Shown: positions 8,865-16,547 of the stretch, in pieces
Position numbering within the stretch: the stretch's first letter is position 1
Layout: every line of letters starts with the position of its first letter
NCBI GenBank assembly: GCA_051117315.1
Contig: JBNPEA010000093.1
Location: 1 to 49,398 of the forward strand
Length of the DNA: 49,398 nt
Direction of reading: 5' to 3'
DNA from: Salinarimonas sp051117315
Lineage (GTDB): Bacteria > Pseudomonadota > Alphaproteobacteria > Rhizobiales > Beijerinckiaceae
Program-made: the position numbers and the translations under genes
The notes under the pieces: generated by a model
The model's database searches: none
The model's input: only the letters and a program-made list of their open reading frames with translations
What the model was told of the DNA's origin: nothing

Positions 8865-9652
8865 GCGTCGATCGCCTCGGCGAGGGTGCGGCGCAGGTCC
8901 GGCTCGTCGGTGAGGGGCAGCACGATCGCGACTTCGGCGGCGACGGCGGCGGCGACGCCGCGCCCCATCAGGCGCCCGGCCTGGATCAGCATGCGCGTCG
9001 AGGCGCCCTCGTCGAGGCCGTGGCCCTTGAGGTTGCGGCTGCGTTGGGCGATGCGCACGAGCAGCGCCGCCGCCTCCGGCGCGACGCCGGCCTCGCGGGC
9101 GACGATCTCGGCCTCGCGCACCGGACCGGGATAGCCGAAGTCCAGCGCGACGAAGCGCTGCTTGGTGGATTCCTTCAGGTCCTTCAGCACGCTCTGGTAG
9201 CCGGGATTGTAGGAGATCACGAGCTGGAAGTCGGGGTGGGCGCGCACGAGCTCGTTCCGCTTCTCGAGCGGCAGCACGCGGCGGTCGTCGGTGAGCGGGT
9301 GGATCACGACCGTCGTGTCCTGGCGCGCCTCGACGATCTCGTCGAGATAGCAGATCGCGCCGTGGCGCACGGCGAGCGTCAGCGGCCCGTCGTGCCAGCG
9401 GGTGCCGTCGGCGTCGAGCAGGAAGCGGCCGACGAGATCGGAGGCGGTCATGTCCTCGTGGCAGGCCACCGTCACCAGCGGGCGGCCGAGGCGCCAGGCC
9501 ATGTGCTCGACGAAGCGCGTCTTGCCGCAGCCGGTCGGGCCCTTGATCATCACCGGCTGGCGCAGGGCGTGGGCGGCGGTGAACAGGTCGATCTCGCTCG
9601 CCTGCGGCGCGTAGAACGGCTCGGCGTCGATGCGGTAGTCGGAAAGGGGCAT
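8855..9652 (-). CDS. MoxR-family AAA+ ATPase of the CbbQ/NorQ type
   Basis: 265 aa, the usual length of CbbQ/NorQ. Walker A is GPTGCGKT (38-45), Walker B AICYLDE (99-105), and a sensor region ISYNPGYQ follows. Such ATPases remodel a target protein together with a VWA partner, here the overlapping downstream gene. In Pseudomonas the classical amidase operon also carries an ATPase gene (amiB) right after amiE, so an ATPase in this position may be a recurring feature of amidase operons; whether this gene is orthologous to amiB cannot be told here. ATG at 9652 chosen because the NorQ-like sequence begins there; an upstream ATG (MPRTEDP) is possible. Confidence 0.92.
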   Translation of the reverse strand: MPLSDYRIDAEPFYAPQASEIDLFTAAHALRQPVMIKGPTGCGKTRFVEHMAWRLGRPLVTVACHEDMTASDLVGRFLLDADGTRWHDGPLTLAVRHGAICYLDEIVEARQDTTVVIHPLTDDRRVLPLEKRNELVRAHPDFQLVISYNPGYQSVLKDLKESTKQRFVALDFGYPGPVREAEIVAREAGVAPEAAALLVRIAQRSRNLKGHGLDEGASTRMLIQAGRLMGRGVAAAVAAEVAIVLPLTDEPDLRRTLAEAIDACL

Positions 9653-9687
9653 GGGATCTTCCGTCCTCGGCATGCCGGGGGAGGGGT

Positions 9688-9721
9688 GCGGGCCGGCCCG
9701 TGTGCGGACGGGCCGGCCCGC
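9688..9721 (-). other. Strong intra-operonic stem-loop between amiE and the MoxR gene
   Basis: A perfect 14-bp stem (arms 9688-9701 and 9708-9721) closes a six-base loop. Each arm contains the palindrome GGGCCGGCCC. There is no T-run after it in the direction of transcription, so it is more likely an mRNA-stability or partial-attenuation element that favours amidase over the ATPase/VWA pair than a full terminator. Confidence 0.75.
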
Positions 9722-9732
9722 GCGAGCGCGCG

Positions 9733-10770
9733 TCAGCGGTGGGCGGAGCGCTCGTTGGGGATGCCCTCGATCGGGCATTCGTCGGTACCTGCGGTCGAGC
9801 GGGTGATCGCCTCGACCATCTCGCGGGTCCCCTCCGGATCGGAGACCCACTTCTGGTAGAAGTCGTAGGGGCAGGCGGCCACGCCCTTGTCGCTCTCGCC
9901 GGAGTTGATCATGCCGGTGTAGCCGCGGTGCACGAGCTTGTAGAGGTGGTTCTGCGACTGCATGTTGCGGCGCGCGTCGCGGATCAGCGACTTCGAGAGG
10001 GCGGCGTACTGGATGCCGTAGTCCTCCTCGCCGCACTCGCCGAGCGTGCGGCCGTCGAAGCCGATGAGCGCCGAGTGACCGAAGTAGGAATACACCCCGT
10101 CGAAGCCTGCGGCGTTCGCCACCGCGACGTAGACGTTGTTGGCGAAGGCCATGGCCTTCGACATGATCACCTGCTGCTCCTTGGCCGGATACATGTAGCC
10201 CTGGCAGCGCACGATCAGCTCGGCGCCCTTCATGGCGCAGTCGCGCCAGATCTCCGGATAGTTGCCGTCGTCGCAGATGATGAGGCTGACCTTGAGCCCC
10301 TTCGGCCCCTCGGAGACGTAGGTGCAGTTGCCGGGATACCAGCCCTCGATCGGGACCCAGGGCATGATCTTGCGGTACTTCTGCACGATCTCGCCCTGGT
10401 CGTTCATCAGGATCAGCGTGTTGTAGGGCGCCTTGTTGGGGTGCTCCTCGTGCTGCTCGCCGGTGAGCGAGAACACGCCCCAGACCTTCGCGTTGCGGCA
10501 GGCCTCGGCGAAGATCGCCGTCTCCTCGCCGGGACAGGCGGAGGCGGTCTCGTACATCTCCTTCTGGTCGTACATGATGCCGTGGGTCGAGTATTCGGGG
10601 AAGATCACGAGATCCATCCCCGGCAGCCCGACCTTCATGCCCTCGACCATCGCGGCGATCTTGCGGGCGTTGTCGAGGACCTCCTCGCGGGTGTGCAGCC
10701 GCGGCATCTTGTAGTTGACGACGGCGACGCCGACGGTGTCGTTGCTGCTGGAAATATCGCCGTGAAGCAT
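9733..10770 (-). CDS. amiE: Aliphatic amidase AmiE (nitrilase superfamily)
   Basis: 345 aa, nearly identical in length and very close in sequence to the known Pseudomonas AmiE (346 aa). It hydrolyses short aliphatic amides such as acetamide or propionamide to the acid and ammonia in the cytoplasm and can transfer acyl groups to hydroxylamine. The catalytic triad is in register: Glu59 (FPEY), Lys134 (YRKI) and Cys166 (LIICDDGN). Closest alternative is formamidase AmiF, but the N-terminus MLHGDISSSNDTVGVAVVNY matches AmiE. It follows the ABC transporter genes, so import and hydrolysis are co-expressed. Confidence 0.97.
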   Translation of the reverse strand: MLHGDISSSNDTVGVAVVNYKMPRLHTREEVLDNARKIAAMVEGMKVGLPGMDLVIFPEYSTHGIMYDQKEMYETASACPGEETAIFAEACRNAKVWGVFSLTGEQHEEHPNKAPYNTLILMNDQGEIVQKYRKIMPWVPIEGWYPGNCTYVSEGPKGLKVSLIICDDGNYPEIWRDCAMKGAELIVRCQGYMYPAKEQQVIMSKAMAFANNVYVAVANAAGFDGVYSYFGHSALIGFDGRTLGECGEEDYGIQYAALSKSLIRDARRNMQSQNHLYKLVHRGYTGMINSGESDKGVAACPYDFYQKWVSDPEGTREMVEAITRSTAGTDECPIEGIPNERSAHR

Positions 10771-10827
10771 GGGTCGTTCCTCCGTTTGGATGGGTGGGTT
10801 TTCCGGCGCGGCTCGCGGCCGTGACGG

Positions 10828-11526
10828 TCAGACCGCCATGTGCCGGTGCACCAGGTCGTCCGTCAGATCGGCGACGGCCCCGGCGGCGACGACGTGCCCC
10901 TTCTCCAGGATGGCGAAGGAGGAGGAGGCGCGACGCGCGAAGGCGATGTCCTGCTCCACGAGCACGATCGTGATGCCGAGCTTGCGGTTGAGGGAGACGA
11001 TGGCCTCCTCGATCTGCTCGACGATGTTGGGCTGGATGCCCTCGGCGGGCTCGTCGAGCAGGATGATGCGCGGGTCGGTGAGCAGCGCGCGCCCGATGGC
11101 GAGCTGCTGCTGCTGGCCGCCCGAGAGGTTGCCCCCGGCGCGGGTGCGGAAGTCCTTGAGCACCGGGAACATGTCGTAGACGAGCGCCTGCAACTCGGCG
11201 CCGCGCCCGCTGGTGCGGGCGAAGCCGCCCAGCGCGAGGTTCTCCTCCACGGTGAAGCGCGGCAGGATCCCGCGGCCCTGCGGCACGTAGCCGACGCCGG
11301 CGCGGGCGCGCTCGTGGGTCTTCAGCGCGGCGAGGTCGCGCCCGTCGAGGCGGATCGCGCCGGCGGTGCGGTCGAGCAGGCCGAGGATGGCGCGCATCAG
11401 CGTGGTCTTGCCCACGCCGTTGCGGCCGAGCACGGACAGGAAGCCGCCGCCCACCACCGCGAGCGAGACCCCATGCAGGGCCTGGGCGTTGCCGTAGAAG
11501 CCGTCGAGGCGGTCGATCTCAAGCAC
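10828..11526 (-). CDS. urtE: Amide/urea ABC transporter ATP-binding protein (UrtE/LivF type)
   Basis: 232 aa. The second ATPase of a branched-chain-type (HAAT) importer. Walker A GRNGVGKTT (34-42), signature LSGGQQQQ and Walker B IILLDEP are present; the EPAEGIQPNIVEQI segment is characteristic of UrtE. It starts with GTG at 11526 and overlaps the urtD stop by 8 bp. Substrate assignment to amides rests on the linked amiC, amiR and amiE; urea cannot be excluded by sequence alone. Confidence 0.92.
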   Translation of the reverse strand: MLEIDRLDGFYGNAQALHGVSLAVVGGGFLSVLGRNGVGKTTLMRAILGLLDRTAGAIRLDGRDLAALKTHERARAGVGYVPQGRGILPRFTVEENLALGGFARTSGRGAELQALVYDMFPVLKDFRTRAGGNLSGGQQQQLAIGRALLTDPRIILLDEPAEGIQPNIVEQIEEAIVSLNRKLGITIVLVEQDIAFARRASSSFAILEKGHVVAAGAVADLTDDLVHRHMAV

Positions 11527-12271
11527 CGGCGATCCCCATCGTTCCGAGGTAGACCTCGCGGACCCGCGCGTCGGCGGAGATCTCCGCCACGCTGCCTTCC
11601 GCGAGGAGCGCGCCCTGGTGCATCACGGAGATCACGTCCCCGATCTCGCGCACGAAGCCCATGTCGTGCTCGACGACGACGATCGTGTGCTTGCCCTTCA
11701 GGCGCTGGCAGATGTCGGCGGTCTTCGCCGTCTCCTGGTGAGTCATGCCCGCGGTCGGCTCGTCGAGCAGGATCAGCTCGCTGTCCTGCGCGAGCAGGAG
11801 CGCGATCTCGAGCCATTGCGTCTGCCCGTGCGAAAGGTTGGCGGCGGGGTCGTCGAGCACGTCGGCGAGCCCGACGAACTCGGCGAGCGCCTCGAGCCCG
11901 TCTCCCTCCTGCGTGCGCGCCCGGCGCATGAGCGTGGAGAGGACGCCGGTCTCGCGGCACATGGCGACCTCGAGGTTGTCGCGCACGCTCAGCTGCCGGA
12001 AGACGCTCGGCACCTGGAACTTGCGGCCCACACCGGCGCGGGCGATCTCGTGCTCCTCGAGCCGCGAGAGCTCGCGCCCGTCGAGGGTGATCGAGCCGGC
12101 ATCGGCCTTGGTCTTGCCGCAGATCAGGTCGAGCGCGGTGGTCTTGCCCGCCCCGTTGGGGCCGATGAGGCAGCGCAGCTCCCCCTTGCCGACGGTCAGC
12201 CGCAGGCCGCTGACCGCCTTGAAGCCGTTGAAGCTGACGCTCACGTCGGTGAGCGCGAGATGCGGGGTCAT
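11519..12271 (-). CDS. urtD: Amide/urea ABC transporter ATP-binding protein (UrtD/LivG type)
   Basis: 250 aa. First ATPase of the importer. Walker A GPNGAGKTT, the signature region LSHGQTQWLEIA (LSHGQ instead of LSGGQ, as in UrtD proteins), Walker B ELILLDEPTAGM and the HEIARAGVGRKFQVPSVF block specific to UrtD are all visible. ATG at 12271 overlaps the stop of the permease gene upstream by 4 bp. Confidence 0.93.
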   Translation of the reverse strand: MTPHLALTDVSVSFNGFKAVSGLRLTVGKGELRCLIGPNGAGKTTALDLICGKTKADAGSITLDGRELSRLEEHEIARAGVGRKFQVPSVFRQLSVRDNLEVAMCRETGVLSTLMRRARTQEGDGLEALAEFVGLADVLDDPAANLSHGQTQWLEIALLLAQDSELILLDEPTAGMTHQETAKTADICQRLKGKHTIVVVEHDMGFVREIGDVISVMHQGALLAEGSVAEISADARVREVYLGTMGIAGA

Positions 12272-13407
12272 GGGCGCTCTCCCGTTCCGGGCGCCGCCAC
12301 GGGCGCGATCGGCTCCGCCGGGCGGGTGCGAGCGGCGGCGAGCCGCGCGCGTCCGAGATCGACGAGGCCGGCGAGGCCGCTCGGCAGGAAGAGGACGACG
12401 GCGACGAAGACGACGCCCATCACCAGCGTCCAGCTCTCGAGGAAGGCCTCGGACTCGGAGAGCGCGCCCTGCATCGCCGCGATGACGATGGCGCCGAACA
12501 TGGCGCCGGCGAGGCTCTGGCGGCCGCCGACGGCGCACCAGATCACGATGGCGAGGGAGAGCGGCACGCCGAGGAAGGTCGGCGAGGCGAACTCCATCAC
12601 CACCGTGTAGAGCATGCCCGCGAGGCCGGCGACGGCGGCGGAGATCGCCATCGCCATGGTCTTGAAGGCGGCGACGTCGTAGCCGAAGAAGCGCACCCGC
12701 CGCTCGTCGTCGCGGATCGCCTGCAGGATCAGCCCCGCCTTCGAGCGCGTCACCGCCAGGCAGGCGAAGAGCGACAGCGTCAGGCAGGTCGCGACGAGAT
12801 AGTAGGTCGACTTCGAGTAGGCGTCGAAGGTGATGCCGAAGAGGCTCAGCTGGGCGAGATCGGTGATGCCGTTGAAGCCGCCGGTATAGGCCTGCATGTC
12901 GATGACGAGCAGGTTGGCGACGACGAGGCTCGCCAGCGTGATGATCGCCACGAACACCCCGGTGACGCGCCCGCGGAACATGAACCAGCCGAGTACGGCG
13001 GCGACGAGGGCGGGGAGGACCAGGCCCGCCGCGATGGCGACCCCCGTCGAGTGGAACGGCACCCAGAGCCAGGGCAGGCTCTCGACGTTGTTCCAGACCA
13101 TGAAGTCCGGCAGCCCGTCGGAGCCCGTGTGCGTCGGCACCGTGCGCAGCTTGAGCGTCATCGCCATGCAGTAGGAGCCGATGCCGAAGCTCAGCGCGTG
13201 GCCGAGGTTGAGAATGCCGGCGTAGCCCCAGGCGAGGGCGAGCGACATCGCGACCATGCCGAGCACGAGGTAGCGGGCGTAGCGGTTGAGCAGGAAGTCG
13301 TTGTCGACGAGGACGGGCAGGAGGAAGACGCACAGGCAGATCGCGGCGTAGACGGCGATCTGCACCCGTCCCTCGCGGAGATGGCGGGAGGTCTCGCGCT
13401 TGCGCAT
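12268..13407 (-). CDS. urtC: Amide/urea ABC transporter permease (UrtC/LivM type)
   Basis: 379 aa, about ten hydrophobic segments, the expected size for UrtC. Motifs GYAGILNLGHALSFGIGSYC and AGLILQAIRDDERRVRFFGYDV (EAA-like loop that docks the ATPase) mark it as the LivM/UrtC permease. ATG at 13407 lies 3 bp after the urtB stop. The C-terminal tail is proline/alanine-rich and cytoplasmic. Confidence 0.93.
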   Translation of the reverse strand: MRKRETSRHLREGRVQIAVYAAICLCVFLLPVLVDNDFLLNRYARYLVLGMVAMSLALAWGYAGILNLGHALSFGIGSYCMAMTLKLRTVPTHTGSDGLPDFMVWNNVESLPWLWVPFHSTGVAIAAGLVLPALVAAVLGWFMFRGRVTGVFVAIITLASLVVANLLVIDMQAYTGGFNGITDLAQLSLFGITFDAYSKSTYYLVATCLTLSLFACLAVTRSKAGLILQAIRDDERRVRFFGYDVAAFKTMAMAISAAVAGLAGMLYTVVMEFASPTFLGVPLSLAIVIWCAVGGRQSLAGAMFGAIVIAAMQGALSESEAFLESWTLVMGVVFVAVVLFLPSGLAGLVDLGRARLAAARTRPAEPIAPVAAPGTGERP

Positions 13408-13410
13408 GGC

Positions 13411-14280
13411 TCAGCTCCGCACCTTGGCGACGAACAGGCCCTGCGGGCGGAAGCGGATGATCACGACGATGGCGAGAAGGACGAGCGCCTTGGCCACGGT
13501 GTCGTTCGTCACCCAGGCCAGCGAGCCGGTCATCTGGCCGAGCAGCGCCGCGCTCGCGACGGTGCCGAACAGGCTCTGCACCCCGCCGAGCACGACGACG
13601 AAGAAGGCGTCGACGACGTAGGCCGTGCCCATCTCCGGCGAGACGCTCTTGAGCGGCGCCACGAGCGCGCCTGCGAGACCGGCGAGGCCGGCGCCATAGG
13701 CGAAGGTGAGGCTGTAGACGCGGTCCGCGTCGACGCCGAAGCAGGTCGCCGTGTCCCTGTCCTGCACGACGGCACGCAGCCTGCGGCCGAAGTCGGTGCG
13801 GTACATCAGCGCCCAGGTGAGCGCGAACAGCGCGGCGACCACGACGAAGACGAACACCCGGTAGCCCGGGACCGTCACGCCCAGGATCGAGACCGTCGCC
13901 GTGAGCACCTCCGGCATCTCGACGTAGCGCAGCTCGCCGCCCGCCGAGAGGCGCACGACCTGCTGGAGGATGATGCCGATGCCCCAGGTGGCGAGGATCG
14001 TGTCGAGGGGGCGCCGGTAGAGGAAGCGGATGACACCGCGCTCGACCGCCCAGCCGAAGGCCCCGACGAGGAGGAAGACGAAGACGAGGCTCGACAGGAG
14101 CCCGAGGCCGAAGAACGCGTTGAGCGCCCAGGTGCAATAGGCGCCGAGCATCAGGAACTCGCCGTGCGCCATGTTGATGACGCCCATCGAGCCGTAGATC
14201 AGCGCCAGGCCGAGCGCGACGAGCAGCAGGATCGACCCGATGCTGAGCCCCGTCATCACGTGTTGAAGGAAGAATTCCAA
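13411..14280 (-). CDS. urtB: Amide/urea ABC transporter permease (UrtB/LivH type, short form)
   Basis: 289 aa with about eight membrane segments. Motifs LALIYGSMGVINMAHGEFLMLGAY and GRRLRAVVQDRDTATCFGVD (docking loop) are typical LivH/UrtB. True UrtB proteins often carry a long extra N-terminal domain (~500 aa total); this one does not, fitting an amide-type rather than a strict urea transporter. I chose TTG at 14280 because an excellent AGGAGGT ribosome site lies 4-5 bases upstream; the later ATG (14256) would cut the first helix. Confidence 0.9.
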   Translation of the reverse strand: MEFFLQHVMTGLSIGSILLLVALGLALIYGSMGVINMAHGEFLMLGAYCTWALNAFFGLGLLSSLVFVFLLVGAFGWAVERGVIRFLYRRPLDTILATWGIGIILQQVVRLSAGGELRYVEMPEVLTATVSILGVTVPGYRVFVFVVVAALFALTWALMYRTDFGRRLRAVVQDRDTATCFGVDADRVYSLTFAYGAGLAGLAGALVAPLKSVSPEMGTAYVVDAFFVVVLGGVQSLFGTVASAALLGQMTGSLAWVTNDTVAKALVLLAIVVIIRFRPQGLFVAKVRS

Positions 14281-14315
14281 GGCGACCTCCTCGCCGGGTT
14301 CGCGAATGGGAAGGG

Positions 14316-14340
14316 GGCGCGCGCCCCGGAGGCGCGCGCC
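14316..14340 (-). other. Stem-loop after the binding-protein gene
   Basis: Two copies of GGCGCGCGCC separated by five bases form a 10-bp stem just after the urtA-like stop codon and before urtB. There is no T-run. Hairpins at this place are common after periplasmic binding-protein genes, where they raise the level of the upstream message over the membrane subunits. Confidence 0.7.
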
Positions 14341-14351
14341 GTGCGCGCCGG

Positions 14352-15599
14352 TCAGCCCTCGACGAGGCCGTTCACGGTGCAGACCTGCCCGGGATAGGCG
14401 GCGTAGGGGTCGGGACGCAGCCAGTCGGAGGAGGAGCGCAGCACCTCGAACTGGCCGTCCGAGCGGGCGACCGCGATCTTCGGCCACAGCCAGGCGTGCA
14501 GGTTGTCCGGATCGATGCGGATGCGCCCCTGCGGCGCCATCAGCTCCTCGCCACGCACCGCCTCGCGGATCGTCGGCGGGTCGATGTCGCTCGCCGCGAG
14601 CTTCTCGACGGCCTGCTTGAACAGGTAGACCTGGAAGTAGGAGGGCTCGGAGACGAAGTGCGTGACCTTGTCCCCGCCCCAGCGGCGCTGGTAGGCCTCG
14701 ACGAAGCGCTGGTTCTCCGGGCTGTCGTGGACCATGAAGTAGGGCGCGGAGGTGAAGTGCCCCGCCGCCGCCTCGCCGCCCATGGCCGCCACCTCGTTCT
14801 CGGAGGTGGTGAGGGACGCCATCGGCATGGTCTCGGGATCGAGCCCCGCGGCGCGGTACTGGCGGTGGAAGGCCACGACCGAGTCGCCGACCACGGTGGA
14901 GAAGATCACATTGGGCTGCGTCGAGCGGATCTTGTTGATCACCGAGGAGAACTCGGAATGGCCCAGCGGCACGTACTCCTCGTCGACGACCTCGCCGCCG
15001 AGCTCCGCCAGGAGCTTCTTGCAGTAGTTGTTCTCCTCCTTCGGGTAGATGTAGTTCGAGCCGATGAGGTAGAACCGCGGGCCGAAATTCTCGAACAGCC
15101 AGGGGATGAACTCGTCCTGCTGCTGGTTCGGCACGGCGCCGGTATAGATGACGTTCTTCGAGCACTCGCGGCCCTCGTAGAGGGTCGGATACCAATACAG
15201 GTTGTCGCGCCGCTCGAACACCGGCAGCACCGCCTTGCGGCTCGCCGAAGTGTAGGAGCCGAACACCGAGACGCAGCGATCGCCCACGACGAGCTTGCGC
15301 GCCTTCTCGGCGAAGGTCGCCGGGTCGGAGGCGGGGTCCTCGACGATCGGCACGATGCGCATGCCGTTGATGCCGCCGGCCTCGTTGATCTCCTCGATGG
15401 CGAGAAGCGTCGCCTTGTTGAGCGATTCCTCGATGATGCCGGTCGTCCCCGTCAGCGAGAACAGGACGCCGACCTTGATCTCGCCGCCCTGGGCGCGGGC
15501 GAGGCCGGCATTCTTGCTCCAGATGTGCGGGAAGCCGGTGGCCGCGGCCACCGACGCGGCGGCGGCCCCTTGCAGAAACGTGCGCCTCTTCAACGTCAT
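14352..15599 (-). CDS. urtA: Amide/urea ABC transporter substrate-binding protein (UrtA/AmiC family, Tat signal)
   Basis: 415 aa from ATG 15599. The N-terminus has a twin-arginine signal, KRRTFLQG followed by an alanine-rich stretch, so the protein is exported folded. The mature part has the type I periplasmic binding fold (VGVLFSLTGTTGIIEESL, LPVFERRDNLYWYPTLYEG, NVIYTGAVPNQQ). It is a clear paralogue of the cytosolic sensor AmiC encoded two genes upstream; identity is very high around the ligand-site blocks. It is the first structural gene after the tandem leader terminators, so its expression should depend on antitermination. Confidence 0.92.
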   Translation of the reverse strand: MTLKRRTFLQGAAAASVAAATGFPHIWSKNAGLARAQGGEIKVGVLFSLTGTTGIIEESLNKATLLAIEEINEAGGINGMRIVPIVEDPASDPATFAEKARKLVVGDRCVSVFGSYTSASRKAVLPVFERRDNLYWYPTLYEGRECSKNVIYTGAVPNQQQDEFIPWLFENFGPRFYLIGSNYIYPKEENNYCKKLLAELGGEVVDEEYVPLGHSEFSSVINKIRSTQPNVIFSTVVGDSVVAFHRQYRAAGLDPETMPMASLTTSENEVAAMGGEAAAGHFTSAPYFMVHDSPENQRFVEAYQRRWGGDKVTHFVSEPSYFQVYLFKQAVEKLAASDIDPPTIREAVRGEELMAPQGRIRIDPDNLHAWLWPKIAVARSDGQFEVLRSSSDWLRPDPYAAYPGQVCTVNGLVEG

Positions 15600-15620
15600 G
15601 TCACCCTCCGGTCGGACACG

Positions 15621-15666
15621 AAAAAAGCCCCGTGCGGCCACGCGGTGCGTGGACGGCGACGGGGCT
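15621..15666 (-). terminator. Leader terminator B (promoter-distal) in front of urtA
   Basis: RNA arms AGCCCCGU (from 15666 to 15659) and ACGGGGCU (15633 to 15626) enclose an inner hairpin and run into UUUUUU (15626-15621). It lies 22 bp before the urtA ATG. The base just after the T-run begins CGTGTCCG, which is repeated after terminator A, showing a tandem duplication of the leader unit. Confidence 0.88.
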
Positions 15667-15706
15667 GCATTGCCAAGCTCGAATTATGCGCGGCGGATCT
15701 GCCGCG
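15663..15706 (-). promoter_or_regulatory. Candidate ANTAR-type hairpin pair, unit B
   Basis: Upstream hairpin: six-base arms CGCGGC/GCCGCG around hexaloop AGATCC (15706-15689). Second hairpin: GGC-AAUGCA-GCC (15674-15663), hexaloop with A at position 1 and G at position 4, whose 3' arm uses bases of the 5' arm of terminator B, so the two cannot form together. This is the known geometry of ANTAR target RNAs. The first loop lacks G at position 4, so that hairpin fits less well. Confidence 0.55.
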
Positions 15707-15745
15707 GGGCGGGCGCGGGTCCTGCGCTGCGACGCGCACGGACAC

Positions 15746-15788
15746 GAAAAAGCCCAGCGAATCCGATCACTCGGATTACAGCTGGGCT
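15746..15788 (-). terminator. Leader terminator A (promoter-proximal) between amiR and urtA
   Basis: RNA arms AGCCCAGC (15788-15781) and GCUGGGCU (15758-15751) run into a U-run. The loop holds a further stem AAUCCG-AGUGAU-CGGAUU (15777-15760) whose hexaloop also has A1 and G4. It is the first of two terminators within 170 bp. Confidence 0.88.
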
Positions 15789-15824
15789 GCGACGCCTGCG
15801 ATGTGAGCCGGCTCCGTTGCCGGC
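15785..15824 (-). promoter_or_regulatory. Candidate ANTAR-type hairpin pair, unit A
   Basis: First hairpin: GCCGGC-AACGGA-GCCGGC (15824-15807), a perfect six-bp stem with hexaloop A-A-C-G-G-A (A1, G4), the consensus of ANTAR-bound RNA. Second: GGC-GUCGCA-GCC (15796-15785), overlapping the terminator A arm; its loop has G4 but G rather than A at position 1. The first hairpin starts about 34 bases after the amiR stop. The encoded ANTAR protein AmiR is the natural ligand. Confidence 0.65.
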
Positions 15825-15857
15825 GGGGAATCGCCCTCGGGCGTTCCGGATAGAAAG

Positions 15858-16535
15858 CTAGCCAAGCAGCTCCTGCGAGTCAACGATGGCGTTGGCCACG
15901 GCGCCGATCGAGACGCGCCGCGACATCGCCTGGCGCCGCAGGAGCTGATAGGCCTCGTCCTCGCTCACCGCGTTGCGATGCATGATGATGGTCTTGGCGC
16001 GCTCGACGCTGCGCATGTTGCGCAGGTTCTCGTCGAGCTTGTCGATGCGTCCGCGCAGGCGCTTCTCGTAGCGGAAGTGGTCGCGCGCCAGAGCCAGGGT
16101 GCACTGCACGCTCAGCGGGTCCGCGGGCAGGACGAGCGCTCCGTGCGCCGCGCAGTCGCGCATCAGGTCCGGCCGGAACGGCGCATGCCGCGGCAGCAGG
16201 ACGACGAGTGCCGATTCGGGCTCGCCCGGGAGCCAGGGCACGCGCCGCGGCAGGTCGTCGATGAGGACGCAGAACACCGCGTCGAACCCGAGCGGCAGCT
16301 GCGGCGGCGGGGGCCAGACGTGGTGCGGCTTGGCGCGCAGCCGCTGCAGCTCGCGCACGAGATCGTCGCCGTGCGTGTCGCGCTCGCACACCACGGCGAT
16401 GCTCACGTCGGCGAAGGGGAAGGCGGGCCCGGTCCGCGCGGGCTGCGGGGCCCGCGCGGCGGGGGAGGGCGTGCGCGGTGCGTCCGCCGCGATCGCCGCG
16501 CGGCGGGCCGAGGACGGCTGGTTCCGGTCGTGCAT
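15858..16535 (-). CDS. amiR: AmiR-like transcription antiterminator (ANTAR domain)
   Basis: 225 aa; Pseudomonas AmiR is 196 aa. A pseudo-receiver domain (about 40-150, beginning VSIAVVCERDTHGDDLVREL, lacking a phospho-acceptor pattern) is followed by a coiled coil (HFRYEKRLRGRIDKLDENLR) and a C-terminal ANTAR domain (RAKTIIMHRNAVSEDEAYQL, RRQAMSRRVSIGAVA), which binds RNA hairpins and prevents termination. It lies 12 bp after amiC. In Pseudomonas AmiC sequesters AmiR until amide binds; the same pair and order are found here. The N-terminal 35 residues are alanine/proline-rich, so the real start may be internal. Confidence 0.93.
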   Translation of the reverse strand: MHDRNQPSSARRAAIAADAPRTPSPAARAPQPARTGPAFPFADVSIAVVCERDTHGDDLVRELQRLRAKPHHVWPPPPQLPLGFDAVFCVLIDDLPRRVPWLPGEPESALVVLLPRHAPFRPDLMRDCAAHGALVLPADPLSVQCTLALARDHFRYEKRLRGRIDKLDENLRNMRSVERAKTIIMHRNAVSEDEAYQLLRRQAMSRRVSIGAVANAIVDSQELLG

Positions 16536-16547
16536 CGGGCCCGGTCC

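Noticed and set aside
6597..9652. Calling the MoxR/VWA pair norQ/norD or cbbQ/cbbO
   Set aside because: No norBC or Rubisco genes in the window; the linked genes are for amide use, so only the family type is stated.
8114..9859. A 581-codon plus-strand frame, extremely arginine-rich
   Set aside because: Antisense to the VWA and MoxR genes, with low-complexity composition and no ribosome site.
10828..15599. Calling the transporter a strict urea transporter
   Set aside because: Gene symbols follow the Urt family, but the short permease and linkage to amiC, amiR and amiE favour amides; no urease genes are in view.
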